In this document: in pieces, positions 7,925 to 16,038 of the stretch
How the letters are laid out: each line of letters opens with the position of its first letter
Numbering within the stretch: position 1 is the first letter of the stretch
NCBI RefSeq assembly: GCF_002262885.1
Contig: NZ_NKYF01000013.1
Span: forward strand, 124,001 to 188,000
Length of the DNA: 64,000 nt
Direction: 5' to 3'
Source: Pseudonocardia sp. MH-G8
GTDB lineage: Bacteria; Actinomycetota; Actinomycetes; Mycobacteriales; Pseudonocardiaceae
The notes under the pieces: generated by a model
The model's input: only the letters and a program-made list of their open reading frames with translations
The model's database searches: none
Told to the model about the DNA's origin: nothing
Made by a program: the position numbers and the translations under genes

Positions 7925-9253
7925 TCAGCCCTGCCCCCGAGGTGCTTCCCGCCGCACGTCGCGCATCTCGGGGATGTCGGGCTCGAGCGGATCGGGTGCG
8001 GACGCCGTGGCGCCGTCGGCACGAGGCCCGAGGTCCTGGCCCGCGCCGTCCGCGTCGGGGTTCGGGATGTCCGGGTCGGGGACGGTGGCGTCCGGGGTGG
8101 GGGCCCCGGGCATGCTGTCGACCACCTGCACGGTCTCCAGCGGCGGGTCGACGTGCGGCGCCGTCCCGCCGCTCGCGCGGGCGTCGATCCGCTCCCCCAG
8201 GTAGCGCACGACCACGGCCGCGGCCGCCACCACCGGAACCGAGAGGAACGCGCCTGCGATGCCGTACAGCGTGCTGCCCGCGGTGACGGCGAGCAGCACC
8301 ACCGCGGCGTGCAGGCGCAGGCTGCGGCCCTGCAGCAGCGGCTGCAGCACGTTGCCCTCGAGCTGCTGCACCACGACGATGATCACGAGCACGACCATCG
8401 CCGTGGTGAAACCGTTGCTGACCAGCGCCACCAGCACCGACAGCGCCCCGGCCACCAGCGCACCCACGATCGGGATGAAGCCGCCGAGGAACGTGAGCAC
8501 CGCGAGCGGGATCGCCAGCGGCACCCCGAGGAAGACCAGCCCGAGCCCGATGAGCACCGCGTCGACGAGGGCGACGAGCGCCTGCACGCGGATGAACTCA
8601 CCGACGGTCTTCCAGACCCGGCGCATGACCTCGGCGATGTGCCCGCCGGCGCCGTCGCCCGCGACCGCCAGCACCCACGGCAGGAACCGCGGGCCGTCCT
8701 TCACGAACAGGAACGCGAGCACCAACGTCAGCAGGGCGGTGACCACGCCCGATGCCACGCTCCCCACACCCGTGAGCACGCTGGTGGTGATGGTGGAGAC
8801 GCTCTGCTGCAGCTGCGCCGTGGCGCTCTGCAGGGCCTCGTCGAGCTGGCTGCGCGCCAGGTTGAGCGGTGGCCCGGACAACCACTCCTGGATGGCCTGG
8901 ATGCCCGAGGTGGCGCTCGTCGCGATCTGCGGGATGCTGCCCGACACGGACGTGGTGATCAGCGTGACGAGCCCGGCGAGCACGACCATGCCGGCGAGCA
9001 GCACGGTGGCCGCGGCGAGCGCGGGCGGGAAGCGGTGGCGACGCAGCCAGCCGGTGGGCGGCCACAGCACCGTCGCGAGGATCACCGCCAGCACCACCGG
9101 CAGCACGATCGACCACAAGGCCCCGACGAGCAGCCAGATCAGGGTGGCGCCCGCGGCGACGAGGACCAGCCGCAGGCTCCACCGCGCAGCCCAGGTGACC
9201 CCCTCGCCGATCGCGGTGCCGCGGCCCCGCTCCGGAGTTCCGCTCGTCGTCAC
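7925..9253 (-). CDS. AI-2E family transporter (TqsA/PerM-like)
   Basis: 442 residues. About eight hydrophobic segments lie within residues 25-345, including the paired N-terminal helices and FIPIVGALVAGALSVLVAL of the PerM/TqsA fold. The last ~90 residues are an Asp/Pro-rich hydrophilic tail (GAPTPDATVPDPDIPNPDADG). The family includes autoinducer-2 exporters and Na+/H+ antiporters, so the substrate is open. GTG 9253 has AGAGGAG 7 nt upstream. It is the first gene of the rpiB/nei/crotonase operon. Confidence 0.85.
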   Translation of the reverse strand: MTTSGTPERGRGTAIGEGVTWAARWSLRLVLVAAGATLIWLLVGALWSIVLPVVLAVILATVLWPPTGWLRRHRFPPALAAATVLLAGMVVLAGLVTLITTSVSGSIPQIATSATSGIQAIQEWLSGPPLNLARSQLDEALQSATAQLQQSVSTITTSVLTGVGSVASGVVTALLTLVLAFLFVKDGPRFLPWVLAVAGDGAGGHIAEVMRRVWKTVGEFIRVQALVALVDAVLIGLGLVFLGVPLAIPLAVLTFLGGFIPIVGALVAGALSVLVALVSNGFTTAMVVLVIIVVVQQLEGNVLQPLLQGRSLRLHAAVVLLAVTAGSTLYGIAGAFLSVPVVAAAAVVVRYLGERIDARASGGTAPHVDPPLETVQVVDSMPGAPTPDATVPDPDIPNPDADGAGQDLGPRADGATASAPDPLEPDIPEMRDVRREAPRGQG

Positions 9254-9346
9254 GACCAACTCCTCTGCTCCCCGGCAACCCCGGGTTTCCCGCACCCCAG
9301 GCTTCCAGACATCGGCGTCGAGTGGATTGCGTTTACCATCGCCCGG

Positions 9347-10198
9347 GTGACGCCCTCCTCGATCGCCGGCATCGTGCTCGCAGGCGGGCGCTCATCGCGC
9401 ATGGGGCAGCCGAAGGCCGCGCTCGAGTGGCACGGCTCCACGCTGCTGCGCCGCACCACCGGGTTGCTCGCCCGCGCGGTGGAGGGTCCGGTCGTCGTGG
9501 TCCGCGCCCCCGGCCAGCCGCTCCCCCCGCTCCCGGACGGCGTCGCGGTCGTCGACGACCCCGTCGAGGGGCTCGGGCCGGTGCAGGGCATCGCCACCGG
9601 TCTCGCGGCCGTCGCCGACCGGGCCGAGGCCGCGTTCGTCTGCTCCACCGACATGCCCTTCCTGCACCCGGCCTACGCCCGGCGCGTGCTCCGCCTGCTG
9701 GACGCGGACACCGACGCCGTCCTCCCCCACGCCCGCGGCCACCGCCAGCCCCTCGCCGCGGTCTACCGCACCGCGCTCGCGCCGGTGCTCGCGCAGATGG
9801 CCGCGGACCGGCAGCTCAAACTCGGACAGCTCTTCGAGCGCTGCCGCACCCGGCGCACCGACGACGCGGAGCTGCTCGCCGACGCCCGGCTGCGCGGGCT
9901 CGACCCGCAGCTCGAGTCGGTCGTCAACATCAACGAGCCCGAGGACTACCGCGCCGCCCGCGAACGTCCGGCGCCCTCGATCACCGTGCAGCGCTACGGC
10001 GCCCTCGCCGCCCGCGGCCACCACGGTCCCGTCACCGTCTCCGCGGCCACCCTGGGCGCGGCGGCCGCCGCCGTCGAACTGCCGCTGGACCGGCACGTCG
10101 TCGCGGCCCTCAACGGCGACCAGATCACCCGCGACCCCGAGACCCCGCTGGTGGCGGGCGACTCGATCGCGTTCCTGTCGGCGGACGCGGGGGGTTGA
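9347..10198 (+). CDS. MobA-type nucleotidyltransferase fused to a MoaD-like domain
   Basis: 283 residues in two parts. Residues 1-205 are a molybdenum-cofactor nucleotidyltransferase: LAGGRSSRMGQPKAAL for NTP binding, STDMPFL for the metal, and a late VVNINEPEDY. Residues 210-283 form a beta-grasp ubiquitin-like domain (SITVQRYGALAARG, then GDQITRDPETPLVAGDSIAFL) that ends exactly in Gly-Gly, as MoaD and ThiS do for sulfur transfer. It would combine cofactor nucleotide attachment with dithiolene sulfur supply; this is inferred. GTG 9347 follows a TACCAT box by 7 nt. The AOR and moeA genes are the nearest metabolic neighbours. Confidence 0.85.
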   Translation: MTPSSIAGIVLAGGRSSRMGQPKAALEWHGSTLLRRTTGLLARAVEGPVVVVRAPGQPLPPLPDGVAVVDDPVEGLGPVQGIATGLAAVADRAEAAFVCSTDMPFLHPAYARRVLRLLDADTDAVLPHARGHRQPLAAVYRTALAPVLAQMAADRQLKLGQLFERCRTRRTDDAELLADARLRGLDPQLESVVNINEPEDYRAARERPAPSITVQRYGALAARGHHGPVTVSAATLGAAAAAVELPLDRHVVAALNGDQITRDPETPLVAGDSIAFLSADAGG

Positions 10199-10250
10199 TC
10201 GGCAGGTTCGGGACCTGCCGTCCACATGGAGCCTGTTGCCGAACCGGTCA
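10197..10250 (+). repeat. Leader-type repeat, left copy
   Basis: About 53 bp, also present in inverted orientation at 11800-11853 (roughly 46 of 53 positions equal) and in related form at 11275-11328 and, inverted, at 15989-16038. The shared core reads CATGGAGCCTGTTGCCG. It begins at the stop codon of the MobA-MoaD gene and precedes tandem array A. Confidence 0.8.
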
Positions 10251-10293
10251 CGACCCGCGCCGCGGGCGCTGCCGGTCGGAAGGCGGCCCGCGG

Positions 10294-10718
10294 TGATCGA
10301 TCCGATCAGCACCTGGGTGCGGGTGCGACGACGGTGGCGTACTTCTCGGGGCGATCAAGGGCCGGGTGATCGTTCCGATCAGTACCTGCGAGCGGTCACT
10401 GCGACAGTGGCGTACTTGTCGGAGCGATCACGGCCAGCTGATCGATCCGATCAGTACCTACGAGCGGTCACTGCGACCATGGCGTACTTCTCGAGCGATC
10501 ACGACCAGCTGATCAGTCCGATCAGTACCTACGAGCGGTCACTGCGACCATGGCGTACTTCTCGAGCGATCACGACCAGCTGATCAGTCCGATCAGTACC
10601 TACGAGCGGTCACTGCGACAGTGGCGTACTTCTCGGGCGATCACGCCGGGTGATCGGTCCGAGCAGTGCGTGGGTGCTGTCGCGGCGACGTCAGGTGCTT
10701 CTCGCAGCGATCACCATC
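10294..10718 (+). repeat. Tandem array A: six units of about 71 bp
   Basis: Units start at 10294, 10367, 10439, 10510, 10581 and 10651, giving periods of 73, 72, 71, 71 and 70 bp. Each opens with TGATCNNTCCGATCAG and contains GTGGCGTACTTCTCG; units 3-5 are almost identical. The last unit differs and ends CTTCTCGCAGCGATCACCAT, an end shared by arrays B and C. No unique spacers separate the units, so this is not a CRISPR array. Reading frames through it give only repetitive peptides and are unlikely to be genes. Confidence 0.9.
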
Positions 10719-10825
10719 GGGCATCCGAGGCCCGAGCCGGCCGCACGCTCGATCTGTCGCCCTCGCACCATTTCCGCTGATCACGGCCACCTCGGGGTTC
10801 GGAACGCGCCCGATGCATGATCAAT

Positions 10826-10871
10826 GAGACGTGAGCGGGGTCTGCTGGAGATCAAACCCCGCTGACGTCTC
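10826..10871. repeat. Hairpin element, 16-bp arms
   Basis: Left arm 10826-10841 and right arm 10856-10871 pair with one mismatch around a 14-nt loop. The core GACGTGAGCGGGG is shared with the longer hairpin at 10929-10980, so both belong to one family of dispersed palindromes. Confidence 0.75.
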
Positions 10872-10928
10872 GCTCGTGGCGCATCCCGCGGACGCGGACG
10901 GCCGAGGTCCCGTGCCCGTTGCACGACC

Positions 10929-10980
10929 ACGTAGACGTGAGCGGGGTTCGGGGAAGATCCAACCCCGCTCACGTCTACGT
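10929..10980. repeat. Perfect 20-bp-arm hairpin element
   Basis: Arms 10929-10948 and 10961-10980 are exact reverse complements around a 12-nt loop (CGGGGAAGATCC). A decayed copy with the same loop in opposite orientation lies at 52462-52500. It could be a transcription terminator or a mobile palindrome. Confidence 0.85.
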
Positions 10981-11274
10981 CGTCGTGGGATCTCCTGTGG
11001 GCGGGCCGTTCCCGGCTCGCGGCCATTGCCTCACGCACCGGTCCTGGTCTTCGGCGTAGTCGGTCGGGTTTCCCTTGCTGCTGCCTGTCGGCGGGGGTGG
11101 TCGGGTTGGCAGAACTGCCGAATATCGGGGTTGGGTGGGCGGCCGTTCCCGGCGCGGGCCCAGGCCTGTTGGGGACGAGCCCGTCGCTGCTGGGTGCTCG
11201 CGCGCCTTGCGGTGGTCCCGATCCATCGCCTCACGATGATCATCGGTCCGGTTCGAGGCGCGTCCACCTCTCAT
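10981..11274. other. Non-coding stretch between hairpins and array B leader
   Basis: No gene is supported. A GTGGGCGG(G)CCGTTCCCGG motif occurs twice (about 10996 and 11134). From about 11185 the sequence matches the reverse complement of 16040-16120, so the region upstream of array B and that beyond array C share a longer leader that includes TGATCATCGG and CCACCTCTC. Confidence 0.5.
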
Positions 11275-11328
11275 GATCGGCGGGATCGGGACATGGGCTG
11301 CAGGGGGAGCCTGTTGCCGGATGGGTCA
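11275..11328 (+). repeat. Leader-type repeat upstream of array B
   Basis: Same orientation as the 10197 copy, with TGATCGGCGGGATCGGGAC and GGGAGCCTGTTGCCGGA. Both are followed by a short GC hairpin and GCGGGCGCTGC before their arrays. Confidence 0.75.
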
Positions 11329-11433
11329 GGCCCGCAGCGCGGGCGCTGCGTCGATCACGGGCACATGGTGGTCGATCTTCGGCCATGACCGTCCGCCCGT
11401 GATCGACGCTGCCGGTCGGGACGTGGTCCGTGG

Positions 11434-11785
11434 TGATCGGTCTGATCAGTACCTGGGTGCGGGTGCGACGACGGTGGCGTACATGTCGGGGTGATCACCG
11501 CCGGGTGATCGATCCGAGCAGTGCGGGGGTGCAGGTGCTGCGACGGTGGCGTACTTCTCGGGGTGATCACCGCCGGGTGATCGGTCCGATCAGCACGGGG
11601 TGCGGGTGCTGCGACGGTGGCGTACTTCTCGGGGTGATCACCGCCGTGATCGGTCCGAGCAGCACGGGGTGTGGGTGTTGCGGCGGTGGCGTACTTCTCG
11701 GAGTGATCAGGGCCGGGTGATCGGCCCGAGAAGTGCGGGGGTGCTGTCGTGGCGACGTCTGGTGCTTCTCGCAGCGATCACCATC
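11434..11785 (+). repeat. Tandem array B: five units of about 71 bp
   Basis: Units start at 11434, 11506, 11578, 11647 and 11718 (periods 72, 72, 69, 71). They share the TGATCGGTCCGA opening and GACGGTGGCGTACTTCTCGG core with array A. The last unit is the same specialised terminal unit ending GCAGCGATCACCAT. It is flanked by a leader on its left and an inverted leader on its right. Confidence 0.9.
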
Positions 11786-11799
11786 ACGCGTCCGCGGGC

Positions 11800-11853
11800 C
11801 CCGATTCGGCAACACGCTCCATGTGGACGCGAGGTCCCGATCCCGGCGATCAG
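11800..11853 (-). repeat. Leader-type repeat, inverted right copy
   Basis: Reverse complement of the 10197-10250 leader with few changes; the shared core reads CGGCAACACGCTCCATGTGG here. With the left copy it brackets the 1.6-kb repeat block between the MobA-MoaD stop and the AOR promoter, like terminal inverted repeats. Confidence 0.75.
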
Positions 11854-11876
11854 CGGCGTTCATCGGCCCGAGCGCA

Positions 11877-11882
11877 TACAGT
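11877..11882 (+). promoter_or_regulatory. -10 box of the AOR gene
   Basis: TACAGT lies 7 nt before GTG 11890, with no Shine-Dalgarno between them. This fits a leaderless transcript starting at the start codon. Confidence 0.5.
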
Positions 11883-11889
11883 CGGCAAC

Positions 11890-13686
11890 GTGACACCAGG
11901 TGGGTACTTCGGGCGGGCGCTGGTCGTCGACGTCGCGGACACGTCGGCCACCGGGAGCGCGCTGCCGCTGCCCGAGCCCGTGTTGCGCGCCTACCTCGGC
12001 GGTGTGGGGCTGGGCACCTGGCTGCTGCACCGCCTCGCGCCGCCCGGCGTCGACCCGCTGGCCCCCGAGGCGCCGCTGGCGTTCGTGTTCTCCCCGCTGG
12101 TGGGCACCCCGTTGACCACGAGCGCGAAGTTCGCCGTGCTCGCGAAATCCCCGCTCACCGGGTTGCTCACCGACGCGCTCGCCTCCTCGCAGTTCGCGAT
12201 CGCGGGCAAGCTCACCGGCCACGACGCCATCGTCGTGCGCGGGCGGGCGGCGCAGCTGTCCGTCCTGCTCGTCGACGCCGACGGCGTGCGCCTCGAGCCC
12301 GCGCCCGAGCTGGCCGGGATGCCGGCGGCCGACGCCGAGACCGCAGTGCGGGAACGGTTCGGCCGCGGCTGGCGCACGGCCGCGATCGGGTCCGCGGGCG
12401 AGCGCGGTGTCCGGTACGCCACCATCAGCCACGACGGCAGGCACGCCGGGCGCGGCGGGCTGGGTGCGGTGCTGGGGGCGAAGAACGTCAAGGCCGTGCT
12501 GGTGAAATCCGGCGCCCGCGTCGACGTCGCCGATTCCGCCGCGGTGCTCGCCGCCTCGAAGGACCTGCGGCAGCGCAGCTTCGGCCCGGCCACCGCCAAG
12601 TACCGCGAGCTGGGCACGCTGGCCAACCTCCTCGCCTTCAACGCCGTCTCCACGCTCCCGACGCGCAACTTCACCGCCGCCACCTTCGCCGAGGCACCGC
12701 GCCTGGCCGCCGAGGAGCTGCACGAGATGCGCGGTGTGGCCCGCAACAGCTGCGCCTCCTGCTCCATCGGCTGCGAGCACATCTACTCGCGCAAGGGCGG
12801 CGGGTCCCAGCGCATGGAGTACGAGAACGTGTTCGCCCTCGGGCCGCTGTGCGGTGTCTCCGACCCCGACGACGTGTTCGCCGCGAGTGCCCGCTGCGAC
12901 GAGCTCGGCCTCGACACGATCTCCGCGGGCGGCACGATCGCCTGGGCGATGGAGTGCGTCGAGCGCGGGCTGATCGACGAGCCGTGGCTGCGCTTCGGCG
13001 ACGGGCCCGCGCTGCTGCGGGCACTGGACCTGATCGGCACGCGCGCCCCCGGCCTGGGCGAGCTGCTGTCCCGTGGCTCGCGGGCCGCCGCCGAGGTGGT
13101 GGGGCACGGCTCGATCGATTTCGCGCCGCAGGTCAAGGGCCTCGAGCTGCCCGGGTACGAGCCGCGGTCGCTGCAGTCCATGGCCCTCGGGCTCGCCGTC
13201 AACGCCCGGGGCGCCGACCACAACCGCTCCGGTGCCTACGAGGCCGACCTCTCCGGCGACCTGGACCGACTGTCGGGCGGCCCGGCGCACGTCGCCGCGG
13301 CGATCGGCACGGAGGACCGTGCCGCCGTCATGGATTCGATGATCCTCTGCAAGTTCCTGCGCGGGGTGTTCGCCGAGCCGTTCGAGGAGTGGGCGCAGCT
13401 GCTGGTGCCGGTCACCGGTTGGGACGTCACCGCGGACGAGCTGCGGACGGCGGCGCGCCGGATCGTGCTCGCCAAGCGCGTGTTCAACATGCGCGAGGGC
13501 GCCACGGCCGCGGACGACGCGCTGCCCCGGCGCATGCTCGACACCCCGCTCGAGCTGGGCTCGGGCCGCACCGCCACCCTCACCGCCGAGCGGCTGCGCT
13601 CCATGGTCGCCGGCTACTACGCCGACCGCGGCCTCGACCCCGAGGGCCGGCCGGATCCGGCCGACCTGGCCGGCCTGCTCCTCTGA
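11890..13686 (+). CDS. Aldehyde:ferredoxin oxidoreductase family protein (tungsten/molybdopterin enzyme)
   Basis: 598 residues with the AOR family layout. An N-terminal pterin-binding domain includes LGGVGLGTWLL and a GGLGAVLGAKNVKAV motif around residues 190-206. The [4Fe-4S] ligands are CASCSIGC near residue 290 and a distal Cys in SMILCKFLRG near 486. Enzymes of this family oxidise aldehydes, or related substrates, to carboxylates with a bis-molybdopterin tungsten centre and pass electrons to ferredoxin. The true substrate here is unknown. No adjacent iron-sulfur subunit is seen. The nearby MobA-MoaD fusion and moeA suit cofactor supply. Confidence 0.9.
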   Translation: MTPGGYFGRALVVDVADTSATGSALPLPEPVLRAYLGGVGLGTWLLHRLAPPGVDPLAPEAPLAFVFSPLVGTPLTTSAKFAVLAKSPLTGLLTDALASSQFAIAGKLTGHDAIVVRGRAAQLSVLLVDADGVRLEPAPELAGMPAADAETAVRERFGRGWRTAAIGSAGERGVRYATISHDGRHAGRGGLGAVLGAKNVKAVLVKSGARVDVADSAAVLAASKDLRQRSFGPATAKYRELGTLANLLAFNAVSTLPTRNFTAATFAEAPRLAAEELHEMRGVARNSCASCSIGCEHIYSRKGGGSQRMEYENVFALGPLCGVSDPDDVFAASARCDELGLDTISAGGTIAWAMECVERGLIDEPWLRFGDGPALLRALDLIGTRAPGLGELLSRGSRAAAEVVGHGSIDFAPQVKGLELPGYEPRSLQSMALGLAVNARGADHNRSGAYEADLSGDLDRLSGGPAHVAAAIGTEDRAAVMDSMILCKFLRGVFAEPFEEWAQLLVPVTGWDVTADELRTAARRIVLAKRVFNMREGATAADDALPRRMLDTPLELGSGRTATLTAERLRSMVAGYYADRGLDPEGRPDPADLAGLLL

Positions 13687-13699
13687 GCCGACGCGCCAC

Positions 13700-13729
13700 T
13701 TGACCTGTACCTGACTTCAGCTCTTAGCG
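13700..13729 (+). promoter_or_regulatory. Possible promoter of the ABC exporter gene
   Basis: TTGACC (13700-13705) and TTAGCG (13724-13729) are spaced 18 bp apart in the 182-bp gap after the AOR gene. The -10 match is poor. Confidence 0.35.
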
Positions 13730-13868
13730 TCTGCGTCGGAAGCCGTGAGGCGGTCGGACCCAGAACTGTCGGACCCCTCCGCCACACTGACCGCCCGCAG
13801 GGGAACCGATGAGTTCTCCCGGTCCGCGCGGTCGTACGTGCGGAGCGAGGGCCGGGGAGGAGCGCACT

Positions 13869-15764
13869 GTGAGCATGGAGATGGTGGCGTGGCAGTCGAT
13901 GTACCAGGCTGCCCACGCCACGGAGGAGAAACGCCCGTTCTCGAGGGCCACCCTGGCGCGGATCGGGACGTTCGCGCAGCCGCACCGGCGGCGCATCGCC
14001 GCGTTCCTGGCGATCAGCGTCATCGTGGCGGCGCTCGCGGTGGCCACACCCGTCCTCGCCGGCCGGGTGTTCGACACCATCGAGGCCGGCGGGCCGCTCG
14101 GGGTCGTGGTCACGCTCGCCCTCCTCATCGCCGCCATCGCGGTGGCCGAGGCCGGCGGCGGCATCGTGTCGCGCTGGCTGTCCGCGTCGCTCGGTGAGGG
14201 GCTCATCCTCGATCTGCGGGCCGCCGTGTTCGACCACGTGCAGCGCCAGCCCGTCGCGTTCTTCACCCGCACCCGCACCGGCGCGCTGGTCAGCAGGCTC
14301 AACAACGACGTCATCGGTGCGCAGCGCGCGTTCAGCGACACGCTCTCGGGCGTGGCGGGCAACCTCGTCCAACTGGTGCTCACGCTCGTCGTGATGCTCG
14401 CCCTGTCGTGGCAGGTCACACTGCTCGCGCTCGTCCTGCTGCCGGTGTTCGTGCTGCCGGCCCGCCGGATGGGCCGCAGGCTCGCCTCCCTGGAGCGCGA
14501 GGCGGCCGAGCACAACGCCGTCATGGGCACCACCATGACCGAGCGGTTCTCGGCACCCGGCGCCACGCTGATCAAGCTCTTCGGCCGGCCCGAACACGAG
14601 ACGCGCGAGTTCGTGGCGCGCGCCGCCCGCGTCCGCGACATCGGCGTGCGCACGGCGATGGTGCAGTGGGTGTTCGTCTCGGCGCTCACGCTGGTGTCGG
14701 CGCTGGCGCTGGCGCTGGTCTACGGGCTCGGCGGCTGGCTCGCCATCTCCGGTGGCGTCAGCTCCGGCGACGTCGTCGCGCTCGCCCTGCTGCTCACCCG
14801 CCTCTACGCCCCGCTCACCGCGCTCGCGAGCGCCCGCGTCGAGGTGATGAGCGCGCTGGTGAGCTTCGAGCGGGTGTTCGAGATCCTGGACCTGCCACCC
14901 CTGGTCGCCGAGCCCACCCGGCCCACACCGCTGCCCGAGGGCCCGCTGTCCGTGGAGTTCCGCTCCGTCCGGTTCGGCTACCCCTCGGCCGACAAGGTGT
15001 CGCTGGCGTCGCTGGAGGAGGTCGCCCGCCTCGATTCCCGCGGGGGCGAGGAGGTGCTGCACGACGTGTCGTTCCGCGCCGAGCCCGGGCAGATGATCGC
15101 GCTGGTCGGTTCGTCGGGAGCGGGCAAGTCCACGATCGCGCAGCTGCTCCCCCGGCTCTACGACGTCGACGAGGGCTCCGTGCGCCTCGGTGACGTCGAC
15201 GTCCGCGAGCTGTCGTTCTCCGCGATCCGCGGCGGCCTGGGCCTCGTCACGCAGGACGGGCACCTGTTCCACGAGTCGATCCGCTCCAACCTGCTGCTGG
15301 CCGCCCCGGAGGCGAGCGACTCCGACATCTGGGACGCGCTGGAGCGCGCCCGGCTCGCGGACCTCGTGGCCTCCCTGCCCGACGGCCTCGAAACCGTCGT
15401 CGGGGAGCGCGGCTACCGGCTCTCCGGCGGCGAGCGCCAGCGCCTCACGATCGCCCGCCTGCTGCTCGCCAAGCCGCGGGTCGTGGTGCTCGACGAGGCC
15501 ACCGCCCACCTCGACTCCACCTCCGAGGCCGCGGTGCAGGAGGCATTGGGCGAGGCGCTCGCGGGGCGCACGGCCATCGTGATCGCCCACCGGCTCTCCA
15601 CCATCCGGGCCGCCGACCAGATCCTGGTCCTCGAGGCCGGCCGCGTCGTCGAGCGCGGCACGCACGCGGAGCTCCTCGCCCGTAAGGGCCGCTACGCGGA
15701 GCTGCACCACACGCAGTTCGACCAGCCCACCACCCACTCCCCGGTCGCGCTGGCCGGGAGCTGA
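13869..15764 (+). CDS. ABC exporter, fused permease-ATPase
   Basis: 631 residues. Six transmembrane helices lie in residues about 35-320, and the ATPase domain occupies about 355-610. The ATPase has Walker A GSSGAGKST, Q-loop LVTQDGHLF, signature LSGGERQR, Walker B VVVLDEAT and the H-switch IAHRLST. A half-transporter of this type works as a dimer to extrude lipids, drugs or peptides. The start is uncertain: GTG 13869 has GGGGAGGAG upstream and gives the usual SMEMVAWQSMY N-terminus, while ATG 13809 with AGGGGA would add 20 residues. A strong hairpin follows the stop. Confidence 0.88.
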   Translation: MSMEMVAWQSMYQAAHATEEKRPFSRATLARIGTFAQPHRRRIAAFLAISVIVAALAVATPVLAGRVFDTIEAGGPLGVVVTLALLIAAIAVAEAGGGIVSRWLSASLGEGLILDLRAAVFDHVQRQPVAFFTRTRTGALVSRLNNDVIGAQRAFSDTLSGVAGNLVQLVLTLVVMLALSWQVTLLALVLLPVFVLPARRMGRRLASLEREAAEHNAVMGTTMTERFSAPGATLIKLFGRPEHETREFVARAARVRDIGVRTAMVQWVFVSALTLVSALALALVYGLGGWLAISGGVSSGDVVALALLLTRLYAPLTALASARVEVMSALVSFERVFEILDLPPLVAEPTRPTPLPEGPLSVEFRSVRFGYPSADKVSLASLEEVARLDSRGGEEVLHDVSFRAEPGQMIALVGSSGAGKSTIAQLLPRLYDVDEGSVRLGDVDVRELSFSAIRGGLGLVTQDGHLFHESIRSNLLLAAPEASDSDIWDALERARLADLVASLPDGLETVVGERGYRLSGGERQRLTIARLLLAKPRVVVLDEATAHLDSTSEAAVQEALGEALAGRTAIVIAHRLSTIRAADQILVLEAGRVVERGTHAELLARKGRYAELHHTQFDQPTTHSPVALAGS

Positions 15765-15767
15765 CGT

Positions 15768-15801
15768 CCCGCCCGGCCGGAGAGGGGTCCGGCCGGGCGG
15801 G
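15768..15801 (+). terminator. Strong GC hairpin after the ABC exporter gene
   Basis: Arms 15768-15780 (CCCGCCCGGCCGG) and 15789-15801 are perfect reverse complements around an 8-nt loop, 4 bp after the stop codon. There is no U-tract, as is common for high-GC actinobacteria. Confidence 0.8.
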
Positions 15802-15819
15802 GTAGGTCCGGTGGCCGGG

Positions 15820-15960
15820 ATGGTGATCGCTGCGAGAAGCACATGACGTCGCCGCGACAGCACTCACGCACTGCTCGGACCGAGCATCAGACCGTGATCA
15901 CTCCGGCAAGTACACCACCGTCGCAGCACCCGCACCCAGGTACTGATCAGACCGATCACC
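15820..15960 (-). repeat. Array C: two units of the 71-bp family, inverted
   Basis: The reverse complement shows one ordinary unit (TGATCGGTCTGATCAGTACC onwards) followed by the specialised terminal unit ending CTTCTCGCAGCGATCACCAT. Its leader lies to the right at 15989-16038, so leader, units and terminal unit keep the same order as in arrays A and B. Confidence 0.85.
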
Positions 15961-15988
15961 CCGCAAAGCGCCACGGTGCGGGCCTGAC

Positions 15989-16038
15989 GACTCGGCAGCC
16001 GGCTCCCGGTGCGGCGCGTGTCCCGATCCCGCCGAGCG
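15989..16038 (-). repeat. Leader-type repeat of array C
   Basis: The reverse complement reads CGGCGGGATCGGGACACGC and GGGAGCCGGCTGCCGAGTC, matching the leader at 11275. Similarity to the array B upstream region extends to about 16120. Confidence 0.7.

Noticed and set aside
10294..10718. Tandem tRNA-like genes, because the unit is ~71 bp
   Set aside because: No T-loop, anticodon stem or acceptor-stem pairing is seen in the units.
10236..11720. Plus-strand reading frames through the tandem arrays (10236-10583, 10550-10780, 11430-11720)
   Set aside because: They merely translate the 70-73 bp units into repetitive peptides, lack Shine-Dalgarno signals and are not maintained between arrays because unit lengths are not multiples of three.
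10294..11785. CRISPR array
   Set aside because: Units are contiguous and similar over their whole length, with no short repeat alternating with unique spacers, and no cas gene is present.
13617..15863. Long minus-strand frame opposite the ABC exporter
   Set aside because: It is the high-GC shadow of a clear ABC transporter gene with all motifs intact on the plus strand.
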